11,258 nucleotides of DNA, taken from CALAED01 sp937891035 (GTDB taxonomy: Bacteria; Actinomycetota; Actinomycetes; Streptosporangiales; Streptosporangiaceae). The notes under the pieces were generated by a model. It did not search any database. It was not told the DNA's origin and saw nothing but the letters and a program-made list of their open reading frames with translations. Shown piece by piece: positions 1-6,633 of the stretch. The stretch lies in assembly GCA_035642125.1 (NCBI GenBank), contig DASQSZ010000417.1:1-11258 (forward strand), written 5' to 3'. Both the position numbers and the translations under genes were made by a program. Position 1 is the first letter of the stretch, and every line of letters starts with the position of its first letter.

Positions 1-157
1 CGCGCCCTGCGTCGGCGCCGGGCGGCGCGGGCGGCCTCCAGGCTGACGGTCGTCAGTTCGGGTTGCCGATGCGCTCGGACCCGGCCGGCAACGTGGCCAC
101 CATGTCCCGCAGCTCGATCTGCCCAATTTGCGCCCACCGACTTCCTCGGTCAGCCAT
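1..157 (-). pseudogene. Possible frameshifted or partial coding remnant at left edge
   Basis: This is a weak call. On the minus strand an ATG at 157 opens 34 codons ending in TGA at 53-55, with residues such as WAQIGQIELRDMVATLPAG. The last 22 sense codons all end in G or C, as in the real genes here. Just past the stop, another frame continues to the window edge and reads ELTTVSLEAARAARRRRR, also with G/C third positions. A GTG at 137 in that second frame has a GAGGAAG purine tract 3 bases upstream and stays open to the edge, so a truncated intact gene starting there is the main alternative. However, codon bias in that frame is poor between about 60 and 130. I do not recognise the family. 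The pattern fits a small gene broken by one or two indels, or a chance open frame. Confidence 0.3.
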
Positions 158-183
158 CCTCGGTCAGCAAATGCTCGGTCAGC
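145..183. repeat. Three direct copies of CTCGGTCAGC
   Basis: The 10-mer CTCGGTCAGC occurs exactly at 145-154, 159-168 and 174-183, so copies start 14 and 15 bases apart. Flanking bases are partly shared (TC or TG before, CA after). The unequal spacing changes reading frame between copies. This is consistent with repeat slippage in former coding sequence, where the minus strand reads Leu-Thr-Glu in tandem, or with a cluster of protein-binding sites. No function can be assigned. Confidence 0.7.
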
Positions 184-230
184 AATCCGACCTGCCCGCC
201 GATGGCGTCGACCGAGACATCCGGCGGGTG

Positions 231-252
231 CCAGAGGTGAGATTCACTCTGG
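231..252 (-). terminator. Hairpin downstream of mdh, candidate terminator
   Basis: CCAGA (231-235) pairs with TCTGG (248-252) and GTGA (237-240) pairs with TCAC (244-247). Position 236 is a one-base bulge and the loop is three bases. It lies about 65 bases past the mdh stop, with no other convincing minus-strand gene start between. It lacks a T-run, which is common for actinobacterial terminators. The coding-like frame that crosses it makes the call tentative. Confidence 0.4.
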
Positions 253-317
253 GGCGGCTCCGGCCATGCGTACACGCCCGAACACGAAGCGTGGCCACTA
301 TGCCGCGAAAGAGCGAA

Positions 318-1298
318 TTAGATCAGGCCGAGCTTGCGCACCGCGTCGCGCTCTTCGGCGAGTTCGGCGACAGAGGCGTCGATGCGGGCACGGGAGAAGT
401 CGTTGATCTCCAGGCCCCGCACAATCTCGTAGCCGCCGTCCTTGGTGATCACCGGGAAGGATGAGATGAGACCCTCAGGCACACCGTAGGAACCGTCGGA
501 CACCACGGCCATCGAGGTCCAGTCACCCTCCGGGGTGCCGTGCAACCAGGTGTGGACGTGGTTGATCGCGGCGGCGGCCGCCGATGCGGCCGAGGAGGCG
601 CCGCGGGCCTCGATGATGGCCGCGCCGCGCTTGGCCACGGTCGGGATGAAGATATCGGTGAGCCACGCCTCGTCGTTGATGACCGACGGCGCCGGCCGGC
701 CGGCGATCTCGGCGTGGAAGATGTCGGGATACTGCGTGGCCGAGTGGTTGCCCCAGATCGTCACCTTCTTGATGTCGGCTACTGCGGCGCCCGTCTTCTT
801 CGCCAGTTGGCCGACGGCCCGGTTGTGGTCGAGACGGGTCATCGCGGTGAACCGGTCGGCGGGGACGTCCGGCGCGTGCGCACGCGCGATGAGGGCGTTG
901 GTGTTGGCCGGGTTGCCGACCACGAGCACCCGTACGTCATCGGCCGCGTGCGCGTTGATGGCCTCGCCCTGGGGCTTGAAGATGCCGCCGTTGGCCTCCA
1001 GCAGGTCGCCGCGCTCCATGCCCTTCGTCCGCGGCCTGGCCCCGACCAGCAGCGCGACGTTGGTCCCGTCGAACGCGGTCTTGAGGTCGTCGGTGATGTC
1101 GACGCCGGCCAGCAGCGGGAAGGCGCAGTCGTCCAGCTCCATCGCGGTGCCCTCGGTGGCCTTGATCGCCTGCGGGATCTCCAGCAGCTTCAGCCGTACG
1201 GGCGTGTCCGGGCCGAGGAGCTGGCCGGACGCGATGCGGAACAGCAGTGCGTAGCCGATCTGGCCGGCGGCGCCGGTGACGGTGACATTGACGGTCAT
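318..1298 (-). CDS. mdh: Malate dehydrogenase (NAD-dependent, type 2)
   Basis: This cytoplasmic enzyme interconverts malate and oxaloacetate with NAD in the TCA cycle. The 326 residues match the usual size of the LDH/MDH superfamily's type-2 MDH. Visible features in order: the Rossmann glycine motif TGAAGQIGYALL (8-19); an acidic residue in LLEIPQ (38-43) that suits NAD; the substrate-loop arginines in GARPRTKGMERGD (Arg90, Arg96); GNPANTNALI (129-138); TRLDHNRA with Asp157 and Arg155; and WGNHS with catalytic His185. The ATG at 1298 is preceded by GGAGAA about 8 bases upstream. It lies 57 bases behind the aldehyde dehydrogenase on the same strand, so the two are probably co-transcribed. No catalytic residue appears to be missing. 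Confidence 0.96.
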   Translation of the reverse strand: MTVNVTVTGAAGQIGYALLFRIASGQLLGPDTPVRLKLLEIPQAIKATEGTAMELDDCAFPLLAGVDITDDLKTAFDGTNVALLVGARPRTKGMERGDLLEANGGIFKPQGEAINAHAADDVRVLVVGNPANTNALIARAHAPDVPADRFTAMTRLDHNRAVGQLAKKTGAAVADIKKVTIWGNHSATQYPDIFHAEIAGRPAPSVINDEAWLTDIFIPTVAKRGAAIIEARGASSAASAAAAAINHVHTWLHGTPEGDWTSMAVVSDGSYGVPEGLISSFPVITKDGGYEIVRGLEINDFSRARIDASVAELAEERDAVRKLGLI

Positions 1299-1355
1299 GA
1301 GCGTTTCTCCTGCTGGTGCTCGGGTCTGGTCAGGTTATCGCGCGGCTTTGGGACC

Positions 1356-2903
1356 TCAGAGCCGGAACCCGAGGTCAGCGTCGATCGAGAGCACGTCCAT
1401 CTGGGCCTTTTGCAGGCGTCCCGAGTAGTCCCAGTTCATCGACTGCCATCGGGTGAACTGGTCGATGACCCACCGCCCGGACTGGCGGCTGCCGTTGCCC
1501 GAGCGCCCGTTGCCGCCGAAGGGCAGATGCGCCTCGGCGCCCGAGGTGGAGTTGTTCACGCTGATCATCCCGGCGCCGTTGCCGCGCCGGAACCGGAACA
1601 CCTTCCGCGGGTCGGTGGTGTAGATCGCCGCGGACAGGCCGTACCCGGGCGCGTTGGCGAGCTCGATCGCCTCGTCCAGCGTCGCGTACGAGGTCACGCC
1701 CACGATGGGCCCGAACGTCTCGTGCCGGAACAGATCGTCGTCACTGGTCACCCCGTCCACGATGACCGGGTGATAGTAGAGCCCGGCCGCCGGGTCGCCG
1801 ACGAACCCGGCGCGCGGCGCGGCCGCGGTGATCCGGCCCACCGCGGTGGAGCCGTGGACGGCATGCCGCGAGCCGATCCAGCCGAGGTACTTCTCGAAGT
1901 TGCCGGCGAACCGCTCGTTGATCATCGGACCGTACAGAACGTCCTGGTCCGGGTCGCCCACGGCGGCGGCCCTGGTCGCGGCGGCAAAGCGCCGCAGGAA
2001 CTCCGCGTGCACGGACTCGTGGACGAGCACCGTGCCAAGCGATGTGCAGCGCTGCCCGGCCGTGCCGAACCCGGAGAACAGCGCGCCCTCCACGGCGACG
2101 TCGAGCTCGGCGTCCTCGGTCACCACCATCGGGTTCTTCCCGCCCAGCTCGAGGCAGGGCGACTGCAGGTGGCGGCCGCACAGCTCGCCGATCCTGGCGC
2201 CGACCTCGGGCGACCCGGTGAAGCCGACCTTGTCGACCAGCCCCTGGTCCAGCGCGCGCGTCAGGCCGTCGTAGGTCTCCATGCCCTCGGCGTAGACGAC
2301 GTTGAGGACGCCGTCCGGCACCCCGGCGTGGGCGAACAGCTCATAAAACGCCTCGGCGCACGCCGCCGCGTACTCGGCGGGCTTCCACACGACCGCGTTG
2401 CCGCACAGCAGCGCGGGGACGATGTACCACGACGGCACCGCGACTGGGAAGTTGCCCGCGGTGATCACGGCGACGACGCCGACCGGATCGCGGAAGGTGA
2501 ACAGCTGTTTGTCGGGCATCTCCGACGGCACGGTCTGCCCATAGAGCCGCCGCCCCTCGCCGAGGAAGAACGCGCAGGTGTCGGCGATCTCCTGGACCTC
2601 GCCGAGCGACTCGGCGTACGGCTTGCCGACATCGCGCGTGACGATCCTGGCCAGCCGCTCCTTGTTGACCTCGACCAGCCGGCCGATGTTCGCGATCAGC
2701 TGGCCGCGGATCGGCGCCGGGACGTCCGCCCACGCCCGCTGCGCCGCGCGGGCGGTCCGGCAGGCCTGAGTGAAGATCTCGGCGTCTCCCAGGCCGACCT
2801 CGGCCACCACTTCGTCGAGGTGCGCCGGGTTGGCGGAGGTGAGCGTGCGCACCACGGTCCCGGTCCGGCGCCCGCCGACGATGGAGCTGACAGAGATGGA
2901 CAC
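1356..2903 (-). CDS. Aldehyde dehydrogenase family protein
   Basis: A 515-residue NAD(P)-dependent aldehyde dehydrogenase, full length for the superfamily. The catalytic set is complete: the oxyanion asparagine in TAGNFP (Asn151), the cofactor lysine in VWKPAE (Lys174), the general base in LELGGKNP (Glu252), the nucleophile in GFGTAGQRCTS (Cys286), and HETFGPI with Glu395. The run GTAGQRCTSLGTVLVHESVH resembles ALDH7-type (aminoadipate-semialdehyde/piperideine-6-carboxylate) enzymes, but I cannot assign the substrate. The C-terminal tail past the usual PFGG region (WDYSGRLQKAQMDV) is relatively long. The start is GTG at 2903, with AGGAGG 6 bases upstream. It sits between icd and mdh on one strand, which suggests a link to amino-acid or intermediate oxidation feeding the TCA cycle. 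That link is inference from position only. Confidence 0.9.
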   Translation of the reverse strand: MSISVSSIVGGRRTGTVVRTLTSANPAHLDEVVAEVGLGDAEIFTQACRTARAAQRAWADVPAPIRGQLIANIGRLVEVNKERLARIVTRDVGKPYAESLGEVQEIADTCAFFLGEGRRLYGQTVPSEMPDKQLFTFRDPVGVVAVITAGNFPVAVPSWYIVPALLCGNAVVWKPAEYAAACAEAFYELFAHAGVPDGVLNVVYAEGMETYDGLTRALDQGLVDKVGFTGSPEVGARIGELCGRHLQSPCLELGGKNPMVVTEDAELDVAVEGALFSGFGTAGQRCTSLGTVLVHESVHAEFLRRFAAATRAAAVGDPDQDVLYGPMINERFAGNFEKYLGWIGSRHAVHGSTAVGRITAAAPRAGFVGDPAAGLYYHPVIVDGVTSDDDLFRHETFGPIVGVTSYATLDEAIELANAPGYGLSAAIYTTDPRKVFRFRRGNGAGMISVNNSTSGAEAHLPFGGNGRSGNGSRQSGRWVIDQFTRWQSMNWDYSGRLQKAQMDVLSIDADLGFRL

Positions 2904-2952
2904 TGTGGGCCTCCTATGCCGGTACGCCCGCTGACGGGGTGCCTGATGGCGT

Positions 2953-2990
2953 CCTCACCGCCCTCGCCGACGCCGGTTTCGGCGGTGAGG
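2953..2990. other. Perfect 10-bp inverted repeat between icd and the aldehyde dehydrogenase
   Basis: CCTCACCGCC at 2953-2962 is exactly complementary to GGCGGTGAGG at 2981-2990, separated by 18 bases. It lies 50 bases upstream of the aldehyde dehydrogenase start and about 70 bases past the icd stop. It could be a second terminator stem for icd or an operator for the downstream gene. No T-run follows. Confidence 0.45.
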
Positions 2991-3004
2991 GCCGCCCGCG
3001 AACT

Positions 3005-3035
3005 CGTGGCGTGATCTTGCGATCAGGTCGCCACG
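3005..3035 (-). terminator. Strong stem-loop behind icd, likely terminator
   Basis: CGTGGCG (3005-3011) pairs with CGCCACG (3029-3035). Inside it TGATC (3012-3016) pairs with GATCA (3021-3025). Bases 3026-3028 form a three-base bulge. On the minus-strand RNA the loop is GCAA, a GNRA-type tetraloop. The structure begins 26 bases after the icd stop and has no T-run. This fits an intrinsic terminator or mRNA 3'-end stabiliser for icd. A competing pairing is described in the findings. Confidence 0.55.
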
Positions 3036-3061
3036 AAGTACAAGATCGCGACAGGTTGGGG

Positions 3062-4279
3062 TTAGACCGACATTTTCTTTTGAAGGTTCTCGTCGAGGGC
3101 CCGCAGGAACTCCTGGGTGGTCAGCCAGCCCTGGTCGCCGCCGACGAGCAGCGCGAGGTCCTTGGTCATCTGCCCGCCTTCGATGGTCTCGACGCAGACC
3201 CGCTCGAGGTCGGTGGCGAACTCGGTCACCGCCGGCGTGCCGTCGAGTTTGCCGCGGTGGGCCAGGCCGCGGGTCCAGGCGAAGATCGACGCGACCGGAT
3301 TGGTGGAGGTGGGCTTGCCCTGCTGGTGCTGGCGGAAGTGCCGGGTCACGGTGCCGTGCGCGGCCTCGGCCTCGACGGTCTTGCCGTCCGGCGTCATCAG
3401 CACGCTCGTCATGAGGCCGAGCGACCCGAAGCCCTGCGCGACGACGTCGGACTGCACGTCACCGTCGTAGTTCTTGCAGGCCCAGACGAGGCCGCCGTCC
3501 CATTTGAGGACCTGGGCGACCATGTCGTCGATCAGCCGGTGTTCGTAGGTGATGCCGGCCGCCTCGAAGTCGGCCTTGAACTCCGACTCGAAGATCTCCG
3601 CGAACAGGTCCTTGAAGCGCCCGTCGTAGGCCTTGAGGATCGTGTTCTTCGTCGACAGGTACAGCGGCAGTCGGCGGTCGAGCGCGTACCGCATCGTGGC
3701 GCGGGCGAAGTCGCGGATCGAGTCGTCGAAGTTGTACATGCCCATGGTGATGCCGCCGCCGGAGAACTTCGCCACCTCGATCTCGATCGGCGAACCTTCG
3801 CCCTCGGGGACGTAGGTCAGCGTCACGGTGCCCGGGCCCGGCACCACGAAGTCGGTCGCGCGGTACTGGTCGCCGTGCGCGTGCCGGCCGATGATGATGG
3901 GTTTGGTCCAGCCGGGCACCAGGCGCGGAATGTTCGCGGCCACGATCGGCTCGCGGAAGACGACGCCGCCGAGGATGTTCCTGATCGTGCCGTTGGGCGA
4001 CCGGTACATCCGCTTCAGGCCGAACTCCTCGACCCGCGCCTCGTCCGGCGTGATGGTCGCGCACTTCACGCCGACGCCGTGCTGCTTGATGGCGTTCGCC
4101 GCGTCGATCGTGACCTGGTCCCCGGTGGCATCGCGGTGTTCGATGCCGAGGTCGTAGTACCTCAGGTCGATGTCCAGGTAGGGCAGGATCAGCTGCTCCT
4201 TGATGAACTGCCAGATGATCCTCGTCATCTCGTCGCCGTCGAGTTCGACGACAGGCCCCGCTACCTTGATCTTGGGCAT
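3062..4279 (-). CDS. icd: Isocitrate dehydrogenase (NADP+), dimeric eukaryote-like type
   Basis: Catalyses oxidative decarboxylation of isocitrate to 2-oxoglutarate, making NADPH in the cytoplasm. I take the ATG at 4279 (MPKIKVAGPVVELDGDEMTR), which gives 405 residues, the normal length of this subfamily. An upstream ATG at 4327 would add 16 residues with no homologous character. AAGGGA lies about 10 bases before the chosen start. The sequence shows YRSPNGTIRNILGG (92-105) with isocitrate-binding Ser94, Asn96 and Arg100; Arg109 in VFREP; Arg132 in GRHAHGDQYR, the position equivalent to human IDH1 Arg132; Tyr139; Lys211 in STKNTILK; metal aspartates in NYDGDVQSD (Asp272, Asp275, Asp279); and the NADP loop HGTVTRH (309-315). 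It is clearly not the longer monomeric IDH found in many actinobacteria. Confidence 0.96.
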   Translation of the reverse strand: MPKIKVAGPVVELDGDEMTRIIWQFIKEQLILPYLDIDLRYYDLGIEHRDATGDQVTIDAANAIKQHGVGVKCATITPDEARVEEFGLKRMYRSPNGTIRNILGGVVFREPIVAANIPRLVPGWTKPIIIGRHAHGDQYRATDFVVPGPGTVTLTYVPEGEGSPIEIEVAKFSGGGITMGMYNFDDSIRDFARATMRYALDRRLPLYLSTKNTILKAYDGRFKDLFAEIFESEFKADFEAAGITYEHRLIDDMVAQVLKWDGGLVWACKNYDGDVQSDVVAQGFGSLGLMTSVLMTPDGKTVEAEAAHGTVTRHFRQHQQGKPTSTNPVASIFAWTRGLAHRGKLDGTPAVTEFATDLERVCVETIEGGQMTKDLALLVGGDQGWLTTQEFLRALDENLQKKMSV

Positions 4280-4384
4280 GCTGTAGCTGTCCCTTCGTAC
4301 CGCGTGGTCACGCTCGCTGCCGGTCAAGCAGTCCTTTAAGGCTCGTATTTCAGGCTATCGGAGCATTCGAAGGTCTAGACCCCT

Positions 4385-4410
4385 GTGCGCCCTACGGCAG
4401 CCGGGCCCAC
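4385..4410 (-). terminator. Hairpin just after the DUF3017 gene, weak terminator candidate
   Basis: GTGCGCCC (4385-4392) pairs with GGGCCCAC (4403-4410) at seven of eight positions around a ten-base loop. It lies 3 bases beyond the DUF3017 stop. The rest of the gap to icd (4280-4384) includes an AT-richer stretch (about 4330-4380) that could hold the icd promoter, but I cannot pick convincing -35/-10 boxes there. Confidence 0.3.
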
Positions 4411-4413
4411 GCT

Positions 4414-4755
4414 CTAAGGCTGCACGGCGTACGCGACGGCGGTGATGGCGATGGCGAAGCCGACCAGGATGAGCACGTCGATCGCGCGATTGCGGGTGGC
4501 GAGCAGGCCGACCTGGCCCGCCGGCAGCACCAGCCTGGCCAGCGCGCCGAAGAGCACCGCCGCGCCCACAACCAACGAGCCCTTCTTGAAGTGGCCGGTC
4601 GCCTCGACGGCCAGCCCGGCGGCCAGGCCCACCAGCACGCACACGTACGGCACCTGACGAACCCAGCGCGGCAGGCCACCGCGGCTCATCAGCGACTTGC
4701 GCCGCGTCGGCGGGCCGGATGCGGGTGCGGGTGCGGCGCGCCGACGCGCTTGCAT
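4414..4755 (-). CDS. DUF3017-family small membrane protein
   Basis: A 113-residue integral membrane protein of unknown function that looks like the actinobacterial DUF3017 family, usually found next to folD and mdh, as here. The N-terminal ~30 residues are basic and Ala/Pro/Arg-rich, so probably cytoplasmic. Three hydrophobic segments follow: about 36-50 (VPYVCVLVGLAAGLAV), 60-80 (GSLVVGAAVLFGALARLVLP) and 92-110 (IDVLILVGFAIAITAVAYAV), the last ending two residues before the C-terminus. I chose the ATG at 4755 because AGGGG lies 8 bases upstream. A GTG at 4764 and an ATG at 4815 are possible, but the GTG abuts the ribosome site and the longer form adds only basic residues. It is followed by icd on the same strand. 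Confidence 0.75.
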   Translation of the reverse strand: MQARRRAAPAPASGPPTRRKSLMSRGGLPRWVRQVPYVCVLVGLAAGLAVEATGHFKKGSLVVGAAVLFGALARLVLPAGQVGLLATRNRAIDVLILVGFAIAITAVAYAVQP

Positions 4756-4884
4756 GCTGGTCACCCCTACTCGGCTCGACCGCCGGCCGGTGTGCGCCGG
4801 CACGCGTTTTGTCACGACGGTGTTGAGAGACCGTGAGACGCACGCGACACACGTGGTGCGCGCGTACCCTCCCGACGGTCGGTC

Positions 4885-4912
4885 TTGAGTTTAGCCGGGG
4901 ACCCCGTACCCT
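4885..4912 (+). promoter_or_regulatory. Candidate sigma-70-type promoter for leader ORF and FHA gene
   Basis: TTGAGT (4885-4890) and TACCCT (4907-4912) are separated by 16 bases, near the actinobacterial housekeeping consensus TTGACN / TANNNT. A transcript starting near 4919 would give a leader of about 35 bases before the ATG at 4953. The divergent DUF3017 gene starts at 4755, so its own promoter should also lie in 4756-4884, where I see no clear boxes. No transcript data are available to confirm this. Confidence 0.4.
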
Positions 4913-4952
4913 TTGTGGCATCGGTGCTACCCACCAGTAGGAGGGTGTGACC

Positions 4953-4991
4953 ATGGCACGGCCGGGTAACTCCGCAGTCAGGGGTCGCTAA
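4953..4991 (+). CDS. 12-residue leader ORF upstream of the FHA gene
   Basis: An ATG at 4953 opens MARPGNSAVRGR and stops at TAA (4989-4991). It has a near-perfect Shine-Dalgarno, AGGAGGG at 4939-4945, seven bases before the ATG. It is in the same frame as the FHA gene, whose own ribosome site (GGGAGGA, 4998-5004) begins six bases after this stop and whose GTG follows at 5010. A ribosome ending here could re-initiate on the main gene. The peptide has no membrane segment and no run of a single amino acid that would suggest classical attenuation. It could also be a very small functional protein. The GTG at 4947 in frame is too close to the ribosome site to be preferred. Translation is inferred from sequence only. 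Confidence 0.5.
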   Translation: MARPGNSAVRGR

Positions 4992-5009
4992 CTAGCTGGG
5001 AGGACTGCC

Positions 5010-5750
5010 GTGGAGGCGCCGTTCATCCGGATCGAGGACAGCGGTATGGTGCTGCCGCTGCGCCCCGAGGTCACGACCATCGGCCGTGGGCGAGGTGTCG
5101 ACATCCGGCTCGACGACCCGAGTGTTTCCCGCTTGCATGCCGAGATCGTCCGCCGCGGTCCATACGTCTATATCGTCGACATGGGCCTTTCTCGTAACGG
5201 AACCAGGGTCAACGGGCGCCCGATAGCCCGCCGGGTGCTCGAAGACGGCGACGTCGTCAGCTTCGGTACGGCACGCTGTCGCATGGGCGGCATCCCGCGA
5301 GAGGATGTCGACCCCGATGTCGAGGTGCGCAGGGCGGTCGCCCCCGAGCTGACCCGCCGCGAGGTGGACGTGCTGACCTCGCTGTGCCGGCCGGCCCTGT
5401 CCGATGAGGCGTTCGTCGCTCCGGCGACGGCGCGCGAGATCGCACAGGACTTGGTCGTCACCGAGGCCGCCGTCAAGCAGCATCTGCTGCGGCTCTATCA
5501 GAAGTTCCGGATTCCGGAGGGGCCCAACCGGCGTACCAGGCTGGCCAACGAGGTCATCGCCATGGGCCTCGTGCGGCCGCTGCCGCCGGTGCACGTGCCG
5601 CCCCAGGCGCGCAACCCGGCCGACGGCCGTCCCGGCGACGTTCGCGCGCCGGGGCCGGGTCATGGAGCCGGGCACGGGCCTGGGCACGGGCCGGGCCATT
5701 CGGCCAACTCCACCCGCCCGCCCCAGGTCACCGGGCGCCGCGCCAGCTGA
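5010..5750 (+). CDS. FHA-domain protein with C-terminal helix-turn-helix
   Basis: A 246-residue cytoplasmic protein, probably a DNA-binding regulator that reads phosphothreonine from a Ser/Thr kinase partner. Residues about 4-95 form an FHA domain: the GR of TIGRGRGVDI (Arg26), SVSRLHAE (Ser40, His43) and SRNGTRVNG (Asn63, Gly64) are the conserved phosphopeptide-binding positions and are all present. Residues about 113-190 look like a LuxR/sigma-like helix-turn-helix: LTRREVDVL, then TAREIAQDLVVTEAAVKQHL and a following helix. The tail from about 190 is Pro/Gly/Arg-rich with repeated GPGHG units and is likely disordered. The start is GTG at 5010 with GGGAGGA five bases upstream. It ends one base before folD ends on the opposite strand. 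Targets are unknown, and no kinase gene lies in the window. Confidence 0.85.
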   Translation: MEAPFIRIEDSGMVLPLRPEVTTIGRGRGVDIRLDDPSVSRLHAEIVRRGPYVYIVDMGLSRNGTRVNGRPIARRVLEDGDVVSFGTARCRMGGIPREDVDPDVEVRRAVAPELTRREVDVLTSLCRPALSDEAFVAPATAREIAQDLVVTEAAVKQHLLRLYQKFRIPEGPNRRTRLANEVIAMGLVRPLPPVHVPPQARNPADGRPGDVRAPGPGHGAGHGPGHGPGHSANSTRPPQVTGRRAS

Positions 5751-5751
5751 C

Positions 5752-6603
5752 CTAGCGTCCCTCTCGTTCCGCCGCGGCGACCACGTTCGACAGGAGCATC
5801 GCCCGGGTCATCGGCCCGACGCCGCCGGGGTTCGGCGCGATCCACGCGGCGACCTCGCGGACGTCGGGGGCGACATCACCGACGAGCCTGCCGTCGACCC
5901 GCGAGACGCCGACGTCGACCACGACCGCGCCGGGCTTGACCATGTCGGCCGTGATCAAGCTCGGGAAGCCGGCCGCGGCCACGACGATGTCGGCGTTCCT
6001 GGTGTGCGCGGCGAGGTCTCTCGTGCCGGTGTGGCACAGCGTCACCGTCGCGTTGTCGGTGCGCCGGGTGAGCAGCAGGCCCAGTGCCCGGCCGACGGTG
6101 ATGCCGCGCCCGATCACCGTGACGTCGGCTCCGCGCACCGGGACGTCGAACCGGCGTAGCAGCTCAACGATGCCCAGCGGCGTGCACGGCAGCGTCCCCG
6201 GCTGCATGAGCACGAGCCGGCCGAGGTTGACCGGATGCAGCCCGTCCACGTCCTTGACCGGATCGACCCGCTCCAGCACACGCTGTTCGTCGAGTTCCTT
6301 GGGCAGCGGCAGCTGAACGAGGTAGCCGGTGCAGGCCGGATCGGCGTTCAGCTCGGCGACGACGCGCTCGACGTCCTCCTGGGTGGAGTCGGCTGGCAGG
6401 TCGCGCCGGATGCTCGCGATGCCGACCTCGGCACAGTCGCGGTGCTTCATGCCCACATACACGTGGCTGCCTGGATCGTCCCCCACCAGCACGGTGCCGA
6501 GCCCGACCGCCACGCCGCGCTCGCGCAGCGCCGTGACGCGCTGCTTCAGCTCGCCGCGGATCGCCGCCGCGACCGCCTTGCCATCCAGAATCTTGGCCGT
6601 CAC
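5752..6603 (-). CDS. folD: Bifunctional methylene-THF dehydrogenase / methenyl-THF cyclohydrolase
   Basis: Converts 5,10-methylene-THF to 5,10-methenyl-THF with NADP, then to 10-formyl-THF, the formyl donor used by PurN and PurH. The 283 residues match family length. Catalytic signatures: YVGMK with Tyr49 and Lys53; GYLVQLPLP (93-101) with Gln97; KDVDG (117-121); PCTPLGI (139-145); the NADP loop VIGRGITVGRALGLLL (163-178), where Ala173 stands where Pro is common; and NPGGVGPMTRAMLLSN (258-273). The start is GTG at 6603, with only a weak GGGAT ribosome site. It follows the 54-residue membrane-protein gene by 30 bases on the same strand, so translation is probably from a shared mRNA. It converges on the FHA gene with a one-base gap, leaving no room for a separate terminator. 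Confidence 0.96.
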   Translation of the reverse strand: MTAKILDGKAVAAAIRGELKQRVTALRERGVAVGLGTVLVGDDPGSHVYVGMKHRDCAEVGIASIRRDLPADSTQEDVERVVAELNADPACTGYLVQLPLPKELDEQRVLERVDPVKDVDGLHPVNLGRLVLMQPGTLPCTPLGIVELLRRFDVPVRGADVTVIGRGITVGRALGLLLTRRTDNATVTLCHTGTRDLAAHTRNADIVVAAAGFPSLITADMVKPGAVVVDVGVSRVDGRLVGDVAPDVREVAAWIAPNPGGVGPMTRAMLLSNVVAAAEREGR

Positions 6604-6633
6604 GATCCCAATCTTGCCAGCCGGAGCCGCAGC

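Noticed and set aside
540..3014. 824-codon plus-strand open frame across mdh and the aldehyde dehydrogenase
   Set aside because: It is the antisense of two clear enzyme genes. Long antisense frames are expected at this GC content, and its sequence shows no known domain.
2939..4339. 466-codon plus-strand open frame opposite icd
   Set aside because: Antisense shadow of icd, with Val/Asp/Arg-rich composition and no domain.
4835..4866. Imperfect palindromic GC-rich sequence around CACGTG in the divergent promoter region
   Set aside because: Only the central hexamer is clean and the arms mismatch, so it is not supportable as an operator.
4355..4954. 199-codon minus-strand open frame over DUF3017
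   Set aside because: It runs in a different frame from the DUF3017 gene, is Arg/Gly-rich, and has no ribosome site fitting its start.
5655..5700. GGGCACGGGCC-type DNA repeats
   Set aside because: These encode the GPGHG low-complexity tail of the FHA protein and need no separate explanation.
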